Source: Collybia mongolica (taxonomy: Eukaryota; Basidiomycota; Agaricomycetes; Agaricales; Clitocybaceae). From it: a stretch of 64,000 nucleotides of DNA. Each line of letters starts with the position of its first letter. The stretch's first letter is position 1. The stretch lies in contig JAAXNY010000004.1 of assembly GCA_013420905.1 (NCBI GenBank), forward strand, positions 1,302,001 through 1,366,000, in the 5' to 3' direction. The translations under genes were made by a program, and so were the position numbers. Below, piece by piece: positions 23,635 through 36,047 of this stretch. Under the pieces are notes generated by a model. That model searched no databases. It saw only the letters and a program-made list of their open reading frames with translations, and was not told where the DNA came from.

Positions 23635-24640
23635 TGGTGTCGTAACGTTTTTTTAAGTTATTTCTGCGCTTCTGGATCCTACCCCCTTTATTGATTTGGG
23701 GATGGGAGGTGTACTACTTACGGGACACTAGGACAGTATAGGGGGTTCGGAATGTATGTCTATTTAGTTTAATTACTCTATGCATGGATAAGTCTTATCT
23801 TTACCTCTTGCTCTGGGCAAGTATAACGTTGACCCTTCGGGCAGGGACAACCTGACGGGGTCCTGTGGTTTCTGTGAAATCTTCGAAGTGACGGTCGTGG
23901 CTATCAGTCATCATCTCGGCAGGCACAACAATCGATAACAACCTCCATTGGGGCCTATCCGACAGTGAGGCCAACGACAACTTTTCCGTAGCCAGACGTT
24001 TAATTGTGAATGCAGGAGCGCTAACTGTCAGAGTTCATTGAGATTTTGTTACCGTTTCAAGCGCCAGATTCGGACTCACGCGTTGAATGATAAACAACCA
24101 TCATTTGTAGACCCTTTGGTTACAACAGCGCTGATTTTGAAAACACGTTGGGCAGGGATGTACCAATAAATTACGTGGGTTCCTGGATTGTCAAAGATGG
24201 GATTTTGTCCCGAGAGTTCTCGTTGTGCAGAGTCTGGCAGATGTTTGATGTTTGATGCGATCGGACTGGGTTTGCACAAAGCAGGGGTCTTGCGTAGTAT
24301 GCCTATAAATAGCAATGACGGCTGAACACTTCAGTAGGATGTCATAACGAAGAAAAACATGCACTAAAGATGTAGGCCACCCCTTGTGAATTTCAGGGTT
24401 GAGGACGCATTCCCGTCAGGGAGATGTGTGAAGTGTTGATCAGAAGAAAATTGCTGTACTATGAAGAACACTTGGATTGCGCAGGTTAACCGAAGGTGTT
24501 GAACAGCATACCATGAACTTGAGAACGTGCTACAGCTATATATATACAGGTCATTTGGGCCCAACGAAGCTGTAGAGTGGATCAGATAGGTCGCTAGTGC
24601 AGGGGGCCATGAGATGTTGTAAAGTGGGAGTCTACCCATG
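23635..24640. other. Intergenic, nothing recognised
   Basis: No supported gene. Minus-strand open frames around 24076-24645 have no recognisable domain. Confidence 0.4.
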
Positions 24641-24644
24641 CTCA

Positions 24645-24880
24645 CCCATTTGGTACAAGATATATGTTGCTGCGACGAGTGTCATGTATAACAAGATCAT
24701 CGCGACTAGTCAAGGCACGAAGAGGCCGAGTTTCCGTACTTCACCAAAAGATCGCTTCAAAGGCGAGGTCACCATGACGAATTCAACGAGGACGACCAAT
24801 GATAATGTTACGATTGCGGCGACGCTATTGATGACAATAAGCCTTGTAGGATGTGGCAGACGATATTAAACACGACTTGC
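24645..24880 (-). pseudogene. Possible remnant of a membrane-protein exon
   Basis: On the minus strand a hydrophobic reading (RLIVINSVAAIVTLSLVVLV) runs on through SPLKRSFGEVRKLGLFVP, stop, LVAMILLYMTLVAATYILYQ. It looks like two transmembrane segments. The stop is TGA at 24710-24712; a CGA-to-TGA change would explain it. A GT donor follows the second segment, so this could be one exon of a decayed multi-exon gene. I do not recognise the family and no start or later exon is certain. Confidence 0.3.
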
Positions 24881-25404
24881 ATTAGGATTGCCTTGGGGCG
24901 CCGTCTGGATTTATTCCTGTCTCGATGTCAAGGGAAAGAAGGTGAAGGGGCCGCTCTGATATGTCATTTAACACGTCTCGATCACCCGGAACTGCGGCTT
25001 TACAGCTCATAAGTGCAGAAAATGTTTGAACGGCTGATTTGGTGATGACTGTAGTAAAGTGTGATAGCGCAAAGGGGCGCTTGATGGCGACGATTCTAAC
25101 AAGAGCTGCGTCGTCGGCGTACCCACGATGCGATCAGGTTGCATGAGTGAGCCTCTAGGTCAAGTGACAGTCGCACTAAGGGCAGCGTCCGTTGGTTTTT
25201 TTGATGGACACCTCCTTTCAAGTTACATGGATACCTCTTAGATTACAAAACGGCTGCATCGTGGTTGTGCGTGAATGTGATTGAGTATGTACAATTGATG
25301 TGATGAAATTCAATGAGGTGTGGGCCAGTGGCTGTGCGGTTCCTGAATGCAAGTTAGTCGAAGTCGGAGAAGAACAATGTGATGCAACTCTGGACTTGAA
25401 TTTG
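24881..25404. other. Upstream region of MED14
   Basis: Nothing coding that I can support. A first exon of the MED14 gene may lie in the last 200 bases, since the downstream reading begins at a plausible splice acceptor (TTTTTCTGGCCACAG). Confidence 0.4.
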
Positions 25405-28400
25405 ATTTCTTTTTCTGGCCACAGCGTCGCCACATCTTGTCTGTCTCCGCACCGTCTGACCAACAGCAGGCCTTTCCAGTCGATGACCGACAGCCATTAA
25501 CTGAATTCACTGTAAATAACTTACCAGCCCAGCCTGCCCAACATATGCAAGTGGATTCTCAGGACGCCTCGTTGGCTGTTGAGATCTCTGGTCCAAACAG
25601 AGATGGCTCTGCAGAAAACCCAGGACATTCAAACGGATTTCATGAACCGACGCTCGAGGAATTGGAACGTGAACTCCCCATGGTGTATGATGGGCAAATA
25701 CACCTGGGAGATTTGCTTTCGCGGGTAGTGCAGGCTATTTATGCGGAGCTGTCAGAGTTGGCAGAAACGTGAGTGTACTCAACTCCATATCTAGTAAAAA
25801 ACTAGGTCCTAACTACCTACAGATTACCAAACATGTCTGACAGTGCGCGGAAACGAACGTTGGCGGACTGGGTGGTGAAAATCAAGAAACAAGTTGTCAA
25901 GTTGTATGCTGTGGCGAAGTGGGCACGCGATGCGGATGCCGTTCAGAAATGCATGGTTCGCCGCCTTCTGTACTTTCATTGTGTTGTCCATCTCAATTTT
26001 ATTGGTTTCAGAACATCACCGCGTTTCTTATGACTCAAAATCAACAATTTGAGGGAGCCATGGCCGGCCTGAAATATGCTAGGGATAGTCTAGACCCTGC
26101 CAGGTCTTCTACTTACTTTATACATTTTGTGCGGGGCTCACGTCAATTTCTAGGCTCAGGAATCATGACCTCCTTACGTCCTTGGACGTCTTGACCACTG
26201 GCTCGTATTTAAGACTTCCCACATGCATCAAGGTCCTCGCATTCATTTCGAAAAGTTATCCCATCTCACCATGCATATCAGAAAATGGTTATTCCAGTCA
26301 CACCTTTGACGGATGCAGAAGTCACGAACACCCTCATAAGCATGGAGAATATCATTCGATATCGCCTCCGCATGTCAGAGATCATACCGGTTGAAATGTC
26401 GCAACATCGAATTGGTATTTAAGAGTTCAGGACAAGTCCTGAGCCTTAGCTAACGCTGCATCGACAGCCGATGGGCGCGTTTACTTTACAGCACCCAAGC
26501 TCTTTGAAACTTCTCTTTGTCTTCGAGGTGGACAGAAAGATGACGGATGGTTTTTTGTGCACGTTGAATTCTTAATCAACATCGGAGGTGACATGACAGG
26601 ACTACAAGGTAGGAAGAGAGTCCCTCTCAGGAACCACTGGAATTTAATATCTGGTTGTCATCAGACTTTCCTCGAATCCCCACTGGAATAATGAAACGCC
26701 ACATTACAGACGAAGCAGATGCACGTTTGGCTTTCTTTCTTCCGATCCCTGAACATGCAGCGCCTCCTGGAGCCGAGATTCCACCCAGGCCGCAACTCCT
26801 ACCTGGCGTTGTTGACACCCCGCTTGTCCGCGTTTTTAATTTCCTGCGTATGCGCGTCATCATTCTCAGTCCCGCCAGGTGCTAACAATCCATCTCAGAA
26901 ATGATGTCATTATCTTATCAACTAGAGATATTATGGTATCAAGTGAGTTACTATTATTCTCGTCCTCGTGAAACCTAAACATGTTATAGGCGGAACGAAT
27001 GAGATCTCTTGGATGGGCAGAATATCTGTCTGTCAAGATGAGCCCCAACCGTAAAATCATGACCGCATCGTATTGGATGTGAGATTCAAGGCCTTTTTAT
27101 TGTCTTTCACCTAACATGTGTTATCAGCCGCTCAACAAGTCCATTGGAAGTTGAACGTCGTCAACGGCTAAAACTTCCTGATCTGGGTGGTACGGTAACT
27201 ATCGCAATAGTAGAAACACACGCGCCAATACAAACTGGACCAGGGCCTGCGCGGTCCTCGAAGCAAAGAGTTATGGCTCGGTTACAGCAAAAATCCAAAC
27301 TTGGAAATGCGACACCATCCGACGAAGTGGAAGGTTTGAAGTTCGAGATACGCTGGGAACCGGCTAAGGGTGCTCTTGGGGTTGCAATCCCGCCGAACGA
27401 GGCTTCACTGGCGGCGGAGTTATTGTTTGTGGTGAGTATAAGGCCTAGGAAGGAGAGCCTGTCGCTCACCGCGAATTAGGACCCGGAAGACCTTGATTTT
27501 GAGAAGTTACTGCAGGTAGTCATAGAGCGCCATACGCTTGCGATTCTGAAGATATTCCAATTCCAACTCCAAAAGGGCCCCACACGGACTGTTTTCTCGC
27601 CCCCAGGTATTGTAACGCTGATTAAGGATGGTACGTACTGTGTTCTCCTCTCACGTTATGTGTTTAATATTACCTAGCTGGTGTTGATGCGCTCCGTGTG
27701 CATTTATGTGCAGACGAGGTGGTAATAATCACGATCGATTCTAGAACGGGTCGATTGAATCTTCGAGACACGGGAGACCTTGCAGCAGCGGGCCGCGGGC
27801 CACGCTTCACCGCCATATCTGACAGACTCAACGAAAATCCTACGATTCTCTTGGATGCTTTGGTCCGACTCAGGCTTCATGTGAACTATCTCTCTATTTT
27901 GGCGGTCGCAAACACTGACTGGCGAATCCAGACTATCACGGATCTGGCCGAGCAGAAGGCTAAATATCTTGGTTTCCAAAGTTTCCGCCAACGTAATTTC
28001 CCAAAAGAGGGTGCGTCGCTTTGTATTCTCGAACACAAGATTCTTTGCTCAACGCTATTCACAGAAATGGTTAAGTTGGGGCGCGCCGCTCAGGGCACCT
28101 TGTATATCCAATTGGCCAATTTCCCAAGTTATTACCTTGTGCTTGTGATTATGGGCGACCAATTTCGATATGCTCTGATCACGACTAGGATCCTTACAGA
28201 GTCAACTTACTCATCTATGATCATGGAAGACATCGCATGGCTTGACTTCGACCGGATACACGGAGAGGAAATTATGGTTACGGCGCTTCCGGGCCGGGAC
28301 GTCCATGCTGGAATGAAGCGGAAACGGGAGAGCGTTGATATGAGTATTGATGCGGGTATCGGTGAAGTTCAGTCGCCGGGGTGAGTATTCGAGGTCCCAT

Positions 28401-29967
28401 CTGTCTACCGAAGATTAATAGTCGAAGCCGCCATAGCTTTAATCTCGAGACACAAGTGTTGCGGGAGCTGTATAGCTATTGTTGGTGAGTTGCAGCTTTA
28501 TGACTTTGTTGTTTCTGGTATTAAACCATAATCTCCAGTGCGCGCGTGGCGTATATGAACGTTGAACGGCAGTTCAAGCTTCGTGGCATACCATTCACAC
28601 ATGTCAACCCGACAAATGGGACGCCCATGAAACTGGAATTAGCCCACATACAATCGTCGCTGGCACTTTCCGTACCTGCGTTATGTGTTCAATCAAAGGA
28701 CATCTTATCTGGAGCTCCGGCGGCGGAGGCTGCCATGCCCAATATCCGTGTCATACCTCTTAATTGGTGGTCTGAAAAAAATGCCCAGGTGAGCCACCAT
28801 TTGGGGGCTTTGATCTGAAGCTCAACAAGTTTGGAAATAGGTTGTTACTTCTGTGAAACTCAAGTATGTACAGCAACCGATGGGTAAAACTGCTAGCACA
28901 AGTGCCGTTATACGACCTTCGAAACGCATAATATACGATACCACGGAGGCCGTTGTTTCATTCCTTTCTGAAAATGTCAACACTTGTGTTGATGAATTCT
29001 TAGAAGAATGGGCACGCGTCTCAAAAATGGTGGTCATTGCTCGAGAAGGTGAGTTGATTGAATCTGATGGAAGATTGGAGTTGAATGCTTCAAGAATAGT
29101 TGCAAAGATGGCCAAGGAAAGTAGTTGGCCGGATGTGCGTTTACTTTCTTTTGATCTGCAGACCGTGGAGTTCGCCTATGCTACGGTAACAGTTGTTCCA
29201 CTGTTTTCATTTATCCCAAACTTATACTGGTCATCTCATAGGATTACACCGTATCTATCTCGTGCGAAGACCAACTATCGCTAACGGGCGGCAACTTTGA
29301 CCTCCGCTTCTCCCGTCGCCGCTTCCATCTGTCCGATACCAAAAATAATATGATAGAAGACGATTTCAATCCTCACGATGACGCGGAGCCTTTCTTACGG
29401 AACATCCTTCGACATGGCCACGAGCTTGCACCATCTTTGCATCGTCTTGTGACATTGTTACGAGATACGTTGCCAATCGTTTCAGAACTGGAAGAAATCA
29501 GGCGACAGAGTGAAAACGAAGGGCGGAGTGTGGATACATTTGCAAAAGCGGCTGGATGGTATAGACTGCTTTACGGAGATCTAAGGTTGGTCGTGCCTCT
29601 TGATCCCTTGCTTCGTTTAAGATGCTCACTATTGTCTAGACACGCGCTAGACTTCCGATTAATGACCAACCAGCGTGTGGCTATCCTGGATGGTTCACAT
29701 TCTCTTTTTAACTTCACGCCCTCTGGTTCTTCAGCAACGGGCTCGGGCCGTGAATCTGTTGATAATTCCCTTGGCCTTCAACCTATTCCCCATCTCCAAG
29801 ATATTGTAACGGGTGTTGTGAAGGACGTTATCAGCTCTGGGGATGTGGTACCAGGCAAGATCGCTGTTGTGGATGTTGGAGTTGTCTGTGACGCCGCGTC
29901 TGTGCGGCACATCGGAAAAGCAATACATGCCAAGGTCTTAATGTACCTCCCTCCTCCAGGATCATGA
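25405..29967 (+). CDS. MED14: Mediator complex subunit 14 (MED14/Rgr1)
   Basis: The scaffold subunit that ties head, middle and tail of Mediator, the bridge between activators and RNA polymerase II. Many exons with about 50-nt introns read in phase into roughly 1,100 residues. The conserved N-terminal block is visible: PMVYDGQIHLGDLLSRVVQ, then LPNMSDSARKRTLADWVVKI, LYAVAKWARDADAVQKCMN and ITAFLMTQNQQFEGAM. That is the part that binds the MED middle module. Later blocks include YWIRSTSPLEV and a C-terminal HALDFRLMTNQRVAILDGSH. No nonsense codon was found in the exons I followed. The exact start is uncertain: the frame is open back to a splice acceptor at about 25405, and an in-frame ATG occurs at 25543. 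A short 5' coding exon is likely. As a conserved single-copy gene it marks this part of the window as core genome. Confidence 0.88.
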
Positions 29968-30067
29968 TTAGCATGGCCGCTCCTTTAATGCTCACGAGAC
30001 GATGTTGTTGTATGTACGTAAATATGGTGTATATACATAATTCAATATTTGGGATATTCCCGAAATG

Positions 30068-32254
30068 CTAATCCGATATTTCTATTACATCCATGGAATC
30101 ATAGTGTTGACCCCCAGGTTTTGGGGATGGAGCCGGAGAGGAAACAGATAATGAAGACATCACTCGCATGAGAACATCCTCTGTTTGTGGGAGGATTTCG
30201 TCAGCGTCTGTGGTGGTATTATCAGAGTTTTCGGGGGATTCCAAGCGCTCAGCTTGAGGGAACGGTCTGACTGGGGTTTTTGATGATTTTTCCTGATGAT
30301 GGAAACCTCGAACCGACGATGAATACGCTCGGGACGTCGCAGTCCTCACGGCTTGAGGGGATTCTCGCTTCAGTCGCGCGCGAGGGACAAGTCCCTGTTT
30401 CGACGATGAGAACTTTAAAGGCGCAGGAGTGTCTTGGTTGACCTTCCCGCTCCGTCGTGTGAGGCCGTCATCGTCACTCGTCGTAGCCTCGCTGAATGCA
30501 CCAAAATCAAAGAACTCCCCACTTGTGTCCGAGGCTTGAAGATGATTCAATTCGGCCCTGCGCTTCGCTGGTGTTCGATTTGAAGCTTTCGTTTTCTTAA
30601 CGGGTGCTTTATCCGTCGAAGGACCCGCTTTGGATGCCTTGGGAACAGGTGTTTTTCGGGGTCGGGTGCGTTTCTTGGGGAGAGGATCCGGCGAGCCCTC
30701 CTCGCCCGACAAACCCCCCTGAAGACGTTCAGGCAACACAACGTTACGAGACTTTGCCTGTTTCCTAGCATATGGAATGCCAACGGAACTACCTTCATCA
30801 GTCGAGCTAACATCAAGGTCAAAAAGTTCTCCTTCGCTGCTCACGTGATCCATAGTGAGGGCTTTCCTCTGGCGAGGTTTTCTGGTTGCGGGTGGGGCTC
30901 GCTCTGGCTTACGCTTACTGGGCTTTTTGTGAGGCGATGACATAGGTGAGACAATCGCGTGATGGTCCACATCTGAGCCGGAACTCGCGCCCTGTTCACC
31001 TTCGGGGATCTCCTCGTCCTCGGGTACAGACCCACCGGCGCTGCGGCGGTAACATCCCCGGACAACGTCGCCCCATAGAGTGTATGTTTTACAAGACATG
31101 CAAGTTCCGCCCCGAGGAACTAAGCCGGTGTCGGCTGGTTGTTCTTTGATGAAATGATGAGCAAGGCATGATAGGTGTGAGACAGCGGTGCAGGTTGGCG
31201 TGGGACAGAGCACAGTGCTGAGGGCCTCCTGGGTAAGATGCGCATGTTAGCGAAGTATAGTACTGAGAAATAGTTGCGTACCGTTGCGTAGTTGACAAGC
31301 GGCTCGTGACAGACGGAGCAATTCAGTTGGGCATTGCTAGCTAGAAGAGCTGTGTTTTTTGCGAGATAGGATGAGGTGAACGTTTCTGCATTCCAAGTAT
31401 GTGAGTAAGTTCATTCGAAGAACCTCAGTAATCATACCATCTTTGACATTGATGGGACCTGTCCGCCCGGATCCTGGTTTCCCAGATCTCCCATCAACAC
31501 CTTCGAGCTCAATACTGCAGGTGAAGCCAGGGGGCAGTGGAAGCGCCCCAACGGTTTTTGCGGCGTCCTCCCACCCATTCACAGCCTCTTCGGTGAACAG
31601 TTTCACATGCAATGGCCAGGTAATATATGGGTGGTTTGAGACCATCATACGAACGATCCTAATTTCAGGCAGATCAGGGTGCTGGAATTGAGCTCCTGTC
31701 TGCCAACGCACTGGATGTTCATCTTGAGGTATTTCGATTTCCGGTCACCGACGAACACAGCCTTGCCTGAGTCGTCACGGAGATGACGAGACAAGTGAGG
31801 GTGTTGCCAGGCCCATTCGAATTGGAGGGCGGCCTGCATCTCGTTGAGGTAAGCGATAGAAAGAATTAGAACATGAACTTACAAGACGCGAAGGAAACCC
31901 ATGAACTATCATGTGCATGACCCACGGCCTTTTGTGCTTCGTCTTCCATGCTCCAGCTGCAATTTCTCCATTGTGCTGTCTGTAGTGATGATGAAGATTT
32001 GAACATCAAACTTGAAACGACCTGTTTTTGCGACGAACCGTATTCGACGCGGTGGGTTGGGTGTGCTCCCAATATAGGTTCTGACAGTTGAAATGTATGA
32101 TGGACATTTGTACTGTAGGCTTGCATGATACATACGCTTTCGACAGTGGCGTTTGGATAGATTTGAGGAGATAACATGCGTAGAATGATGGGAATGAATG
32201 TGAAAGAAGCGAAGATCTGGGCCCTGGTGCGGGTGGATGGGATGATGGGGCCAT
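30068..32254 (-). CDS. SLX1: Structure-specific endonuclease subunit SLX1
   Basis: Nuclease subunit of SLX1-SLX4, which cuts branched DNA such as Holliday junctions and 5' flaps. Start ATG at 32254. The GIY-YIG domain reads [13 protein letters not shown], then [19 protein letters not shown] across two introns, then [21 protein letters not shown] and [11 protein letters not shown] with the catalytic Glu. After a linker comes a C4HC3 RING-like zinc finger: [32 protein letters not shown] and [17 protein letters not shown]. The tail after the zinc finger is unusually long for the family, about 300 residues, with repeated acidic Ser patches ([26 protein letters not shown]) and basic Lys/Pro stretches, probably disordered and possibly phosphorylated. 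The 3' end converges on MED14, 100 bp away. Confidence 0.88.
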
Positions 32255-32511
32255 GCGCAGAATAGTGCGTAGTTTGTGTCGAATGTGAGAAGCCAGGACA
32301 AAGGACCTTGGCTGGCTTAAAAGCCACAAAAATGGCTCCAGCGCAGAGTGCAAGTCGCACCAACGCGACAGAAAACGTGATGAACGCGACGCCAAGACCA
32401 CGTGAATGCTAATGCTAAGGCTTAACTTGGCAAGTTAAAATTTATCTTATCTCTTCAACCAAAAATAAGTAACGCCGACATAGGTATCTTACTCGTTTCC
32501 CTTCTAAATAT

Positions 32512-33183
32512 CTACTTATAATGTCCCGGTCGATCCATATACCCTACAACGAGATACCCATCTCTAGATCCGTATGGGCAAGTCCGATACAAATTACGGA
32601 TGACGTCGGAGGATATTCGCATGCCGATACGCTCGTAGAAAGTTAGGGCAGTCCTGTTCGATGTCGCAACGTTGGCATGAAGTACCGTTCCCTCATCGAA
32701 ATTCCGCGAGCGACCCGAGGATTTGCGAAAGTATTGGTGAACACAACGGACAAGCAGGCGAGCGAGCCCCTTGTTCTGGTAATCAGGGAGGACGCCGAGA
32801 GTAAGGATCTCTATATGAGGATGCTGCTGCGGGGTTGCAGGATGGGCATGGACATTGCTCTGCCTATGATTGCTACCCTGGATTGCAAAAGAATTCGCCA
32901 CCTGGCTCGCGTCTCGGATCGAAGCTGAGATGAACGCGACCAGCTCGCCCGGACTTGAAGACTCGTACGCTACTAGACAGACTCGTGCAGGGAGGAGCAA
33001 GAGCTGAGTAAAAAACGAAGATGGGTAGGCGACGGGAAGGACCATGGACTGGAAAGATGTTAAGAAGATGGCTTGGTGTGTCCATATGGGTACGTCACTT
33101 ACGTGAAGCTCGCGGACCTTGGAGACATCAGCTGAGGCCAGAGGCCTGATCACGATGTCGCCCAACGTCGACGAGGGGAACAT
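32512..33183 (-). CDS. GNAT N-acetyltransferase, NAA60/NAT-like
   Basis: An acetyl-CoA dependent acyltransferase, probably acting on protein N-termini. One intron (GTAAGT donor after RELH, acceptor before SMVLPVAYPS) gives RELHSMVLPVAYPSSFF, the typical first helix and loop of NAA50/NAA60 enzymes. The acetyl-CoA site is in LTLGVLPDYQNKGLARLLV, matching the (Q/R)xxGxG/A pattern. A later conserved segment is VATSNRTALTFYERIGM. The start ATG at 33183 (MFPSSTLGDIVIRPL) precedes the usual first strand. NAA60 enzymes are membrane-associated in animals; I see no membrane helix here, so NAA50-like is equally possible. It is divergent from the neighbouring PEPCK side and lies about 260 bp upstream of SLX1. 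Confidence 0.8.
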   Translation of the reverse strand: MFPSSTLGDIVIRPLASADVSKVRELHVSDVPIWTHQAIFLTSFQSMVLPVAYPSSFFTQLLLLPARVCLVAYESSSPGELVAFISASIRDASQVANSFAIQGSNHRQSNVHAHPATPQQHPHIEILTLGVLPDYQNKGLARLLVRCVHQYFRKSSGRSRNFDEGTVLHANVATSNRTALTFYERIGMRISSDVIRNLYRTCPYGSRDGYLVVGYMDRPGHYK

Positions 33184-33264
33184 GGATGGACGAACCTAGA
33201 CATGTCGCACATGTTGCGAGGATATTAAATCTTCGATGAAAGGAGACCCAGGAAACTGTTTCAT

Positions 33265-33660
33265 TCATGGAATCTCATAAGTTCCCCCCCGGCCGGGCCT
33301 TACAAACGCCTTGGTTGAGTCTTTTGGTAAATTTGACGGCTTCCCGTCGGAAAGGTGATTCGGAGATCTGCTTTCATAACGATTTCGAAGAGAAACTCTT
33401 GGATCCAAAGTAATGCCATGTTTCTGTAAATAGTAGTCAGCCATGTGATGAGTAGAACACAAGCGAACGTGGATTGATGCATTTCCAACTGGTTAGTACC
33501 TTAGCTGTCCCAGCATATCCCTCTCCCAGGATTGTAGAACATTTTCTCTCCCAGGCGGAGAACATTTCATCCGCGACTCCATCGGCGTTGTAGTGAGACG
33601 GACAGGTCGGGTAGAACCGGTCAGTGTTTCGGAATGTGATTTGTATATTGCCCGCCCAGG
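33265..33660 (-). CDS. Small unrecognised gene
   Basis: Two minus-strand stretches join across a GT-AG intron (33499-33424, with ACTAACC branch-like motif near its start) in phase. They read FRNTDRFYPTCPSHYNADG, DEMFSAWERKCSTILGEGYA, then after the junction KHGITLDPRVSLRNRYESR and a Lys/Ser/Pro-rich end at 33265. I do not recognise the family and the 5' end is not settled, because a stop precedes the first stretch unless another exon lies upstream near 33700. It shares its upstream region with the PEPCK gene. Confidence 0.4.
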
Positions 33661-33741
33661 CTATTCACGACTCCACTGATGATTTCCCAGTTCTGGGTCT
33701 TCCCCTGGGCCCAGCGGCATGCTGGCCTGGCTCGCAAATCG

Positions 33742-33748
33742 TATAAAA
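33742..33748 (+). promoter_or_regulatory. Probable TATA box of the PEPCK gene
   Basis: TATAAAA lies about 225 bp before the start codon, with a pyrimidine-rich stretch between. The distance implies a long 5' UTR or an unseen 5' intron. Confidence 0.5.
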
Positions 33749-33971
33749 CGGACCGGCATGCGGGCGTTTCATTCCCACAATTTTCCGCCAAACTGCACCT
33801 CTTCTAATCGTCGAGCAATTGTGAGTTTTAGCTTTCTTTGTGCGGCATGTCACGGGACGGATCATGGACGACCGTTTTCATTACACTGCTCCTATTTAAC
33901 AACCCCAATTCTTAAAAACTTTTCTTTGCATCTGACGACCATCACCTCAACAGCTCATAACCCCACTCAAA

Positions 33972-36047
33972 ATGGTTCTCCCCCACCATACGCCTTATGT
34001 TACGCCCCAGATTCTCCATAAGAACTACGCCCAAGCTCACGATACTGAACAATTCGGCACTCGTATGTATCCATTAATCGTTCACATCGTAGGTCGTACT
34101 GACATCGTCCCAGTAATCGGCCGTGACCTCGAATACTTCTCGCAAGCCGGTTTTGACATGGACAAGATCCAGGTCAAACGCAACGCGCCCGTTGCCCAGC
34201 TCTACGAGGACGCCATTCGAAATGAGGGCGCTATTATCTCTTCATCGGGAGCGCTGATCAACTTTTCCGGCAAGAAGACTGGCCGAAGTCCCAAAGACAA
34301 GCGTATCGTCTTCGAGGAAACTAGTAAAGATGACATCTGGTGGGGATCCGTCAACATCAAGATGGATGAACGTAGGTCTTCTTCCCACTTCTCCTTCCCC
34401 CCTCTCATCTCGGGTCCTTGTTTTAGACACCTTTGAGATCAACCGAGAGCGTGCCATCGACTACCTAAACACGCGCGACTACGTCTACGTCTTTGATGGA
34501 TATGCAGGAGTAAGTTCCGTCCGTTCGTTCTCCATGCGCCACCTTAACCGTTCCCCTGGGTAGTGGGATCCCAGATACAGAATCAAAGTTCGTGTCATCT
34601 GCGCCCGGGCATACCACGCTCTGTTCATGGTACGTCATTTTCTATTTTTGGGAATTCCTCGCACCAACCCTTACCGTGTGATCTCAGCACAACATGCTTA
34701 TCCGACCGACGCCCGAACAACTACTCGAATTTGGCGAGCCTGACTTCATTATCTACAATGCTGGCCAATTCCCTGCCAATCGATTTACGAAAGGTATGAG
34801 CTCTACGACCTCCGTGGAGATCAACTTCAAGCGCATGGAGATGGTTATCCTCGGCACGGAGTACGCTGGTGAGATGAAGAAGGGCGTCTTCTCTGTGATG
34901 GTGAGTGCTCTGCTATGCTATATCTACACCTTTCGTATACTTATTTCCTTCCAGCATTACCTCCAACCTGTCAAGTTTGGCCAGCTTTCCCTCCATTCTT
35001 CCGCTAATGTCGGTATCGAAAATAACGACGTTACTCTGTTCTTCGGTCTTTCGGGTACTGGAAAGACCACACTATCGGCGGACCCTCGTCGCCTCCTAAT
35101 CGGTGACGATGAACATGTCTGGTCAGATAGTGGCGTATTCAACATCGAAGGTGGATGTTACGCCAAGTGCATTAACCTCTCAGCCGAAAAGGAGCCCGAT
35201 ATCTTTAATGCTATTAAGTTTGGCAGCATCCTTGAGAACGTCGTCTATAATCCCATGGATCGCGCACCTGACTACGACGACGTTAGCATCACCGAGAACA
35301 CTCGGTGTGCCTATCCCATTGAGCATATCCCCAATGCCCAAATCCCGTGCATGGTCGACCGTCAACCTTCGAACATCATCATGTTAACATGCGACGCCTT
35401 CGGCGTTCTCCCACCGGTCAGCAGGCTTACGCCCGAGCAGGCAAGCTACCACTTCCTCGCTGGATATACATCGTAAGTCCGTCTCGTGCCAAATTCCGAA
35501 AATACATTCTGACAAATTTTATTCTCAGGAAAACACCCGGTACCGAGGACGGCGTTTTGGAGCCCATCCCTACCTTCTCGACATGTTACAGCGCACCTTT
35601 TATCGTCCTCCACGTACGCCCCACTTCCTGCCCCTACATTCATTCGGCTAACTTTAATTCCCACAGCCCGGCCGTTACGCTGAGATGCTCGCGGAGCGTA
35701 TGGACAAGCACAAGGTCGACTGCTGGCTCATCAATACCGGCTGGACCGGCGGGAAATTCGGCACTGGTAAGCGCTGCCCGCTCAAGTACACACGCACGAT
35801 TGTCGACGCTGTACACTCTGGCGAGCTCGCCAAAGCCGAGTTTGAGACCTTTGGCACCTTTGGCCTATCGATACCCACTCATGTCGAAGGTGTCCCTCGC
35901 GAGCTGCTTAACCCGCAGCTTGCATGGGCCGATAAGGAGGCGTTCCAGAAGGAGCTCAGGAAGCTCGCAGTCATGTTCCAGAGGGCGTTTGCGCTCTATG
36001 AGAAGGACGTGAAGCCAGAGGTCCGCATGGCCGGGCCCCAGTTCTGA
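33972..36047 (+). CDS. PCK1: Phosphoenolpyruvate carboxykinase (ATP)
   Basis: Makes PEP from oxaloacetate with ATP, the committed step of gluconeogenesis during growth on acetate, ethanol or lipids; cytosolic. Exons are separated by short introns and read through in phase. The N-terminus contains [13 protein letters not shown] and [17 protein letters not shown]. The substrate site lies in [14 protein letters not shown] and the adjacent [20 protein letters not shown]. Kinase-1a (P-loop) is [16 protein letters not shown]; kinase-2 is [17 protein letters not shown]. The C-terminal half keeps [14 protein letters not shown]. Length of about 540 residues matches fungal enzymes. In fungi this gene is usually glucose-repressed; nothing in the sequence proves that here. 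The only odd point is a tiny first exon ending at GTR. Confidence 0.95.

Noticed and set aside
34202..35365. Minus-strand open frames over the PEPCK exons
   Set aside because: They are shadows of a well-conserved plus-strand gene and show no domain.
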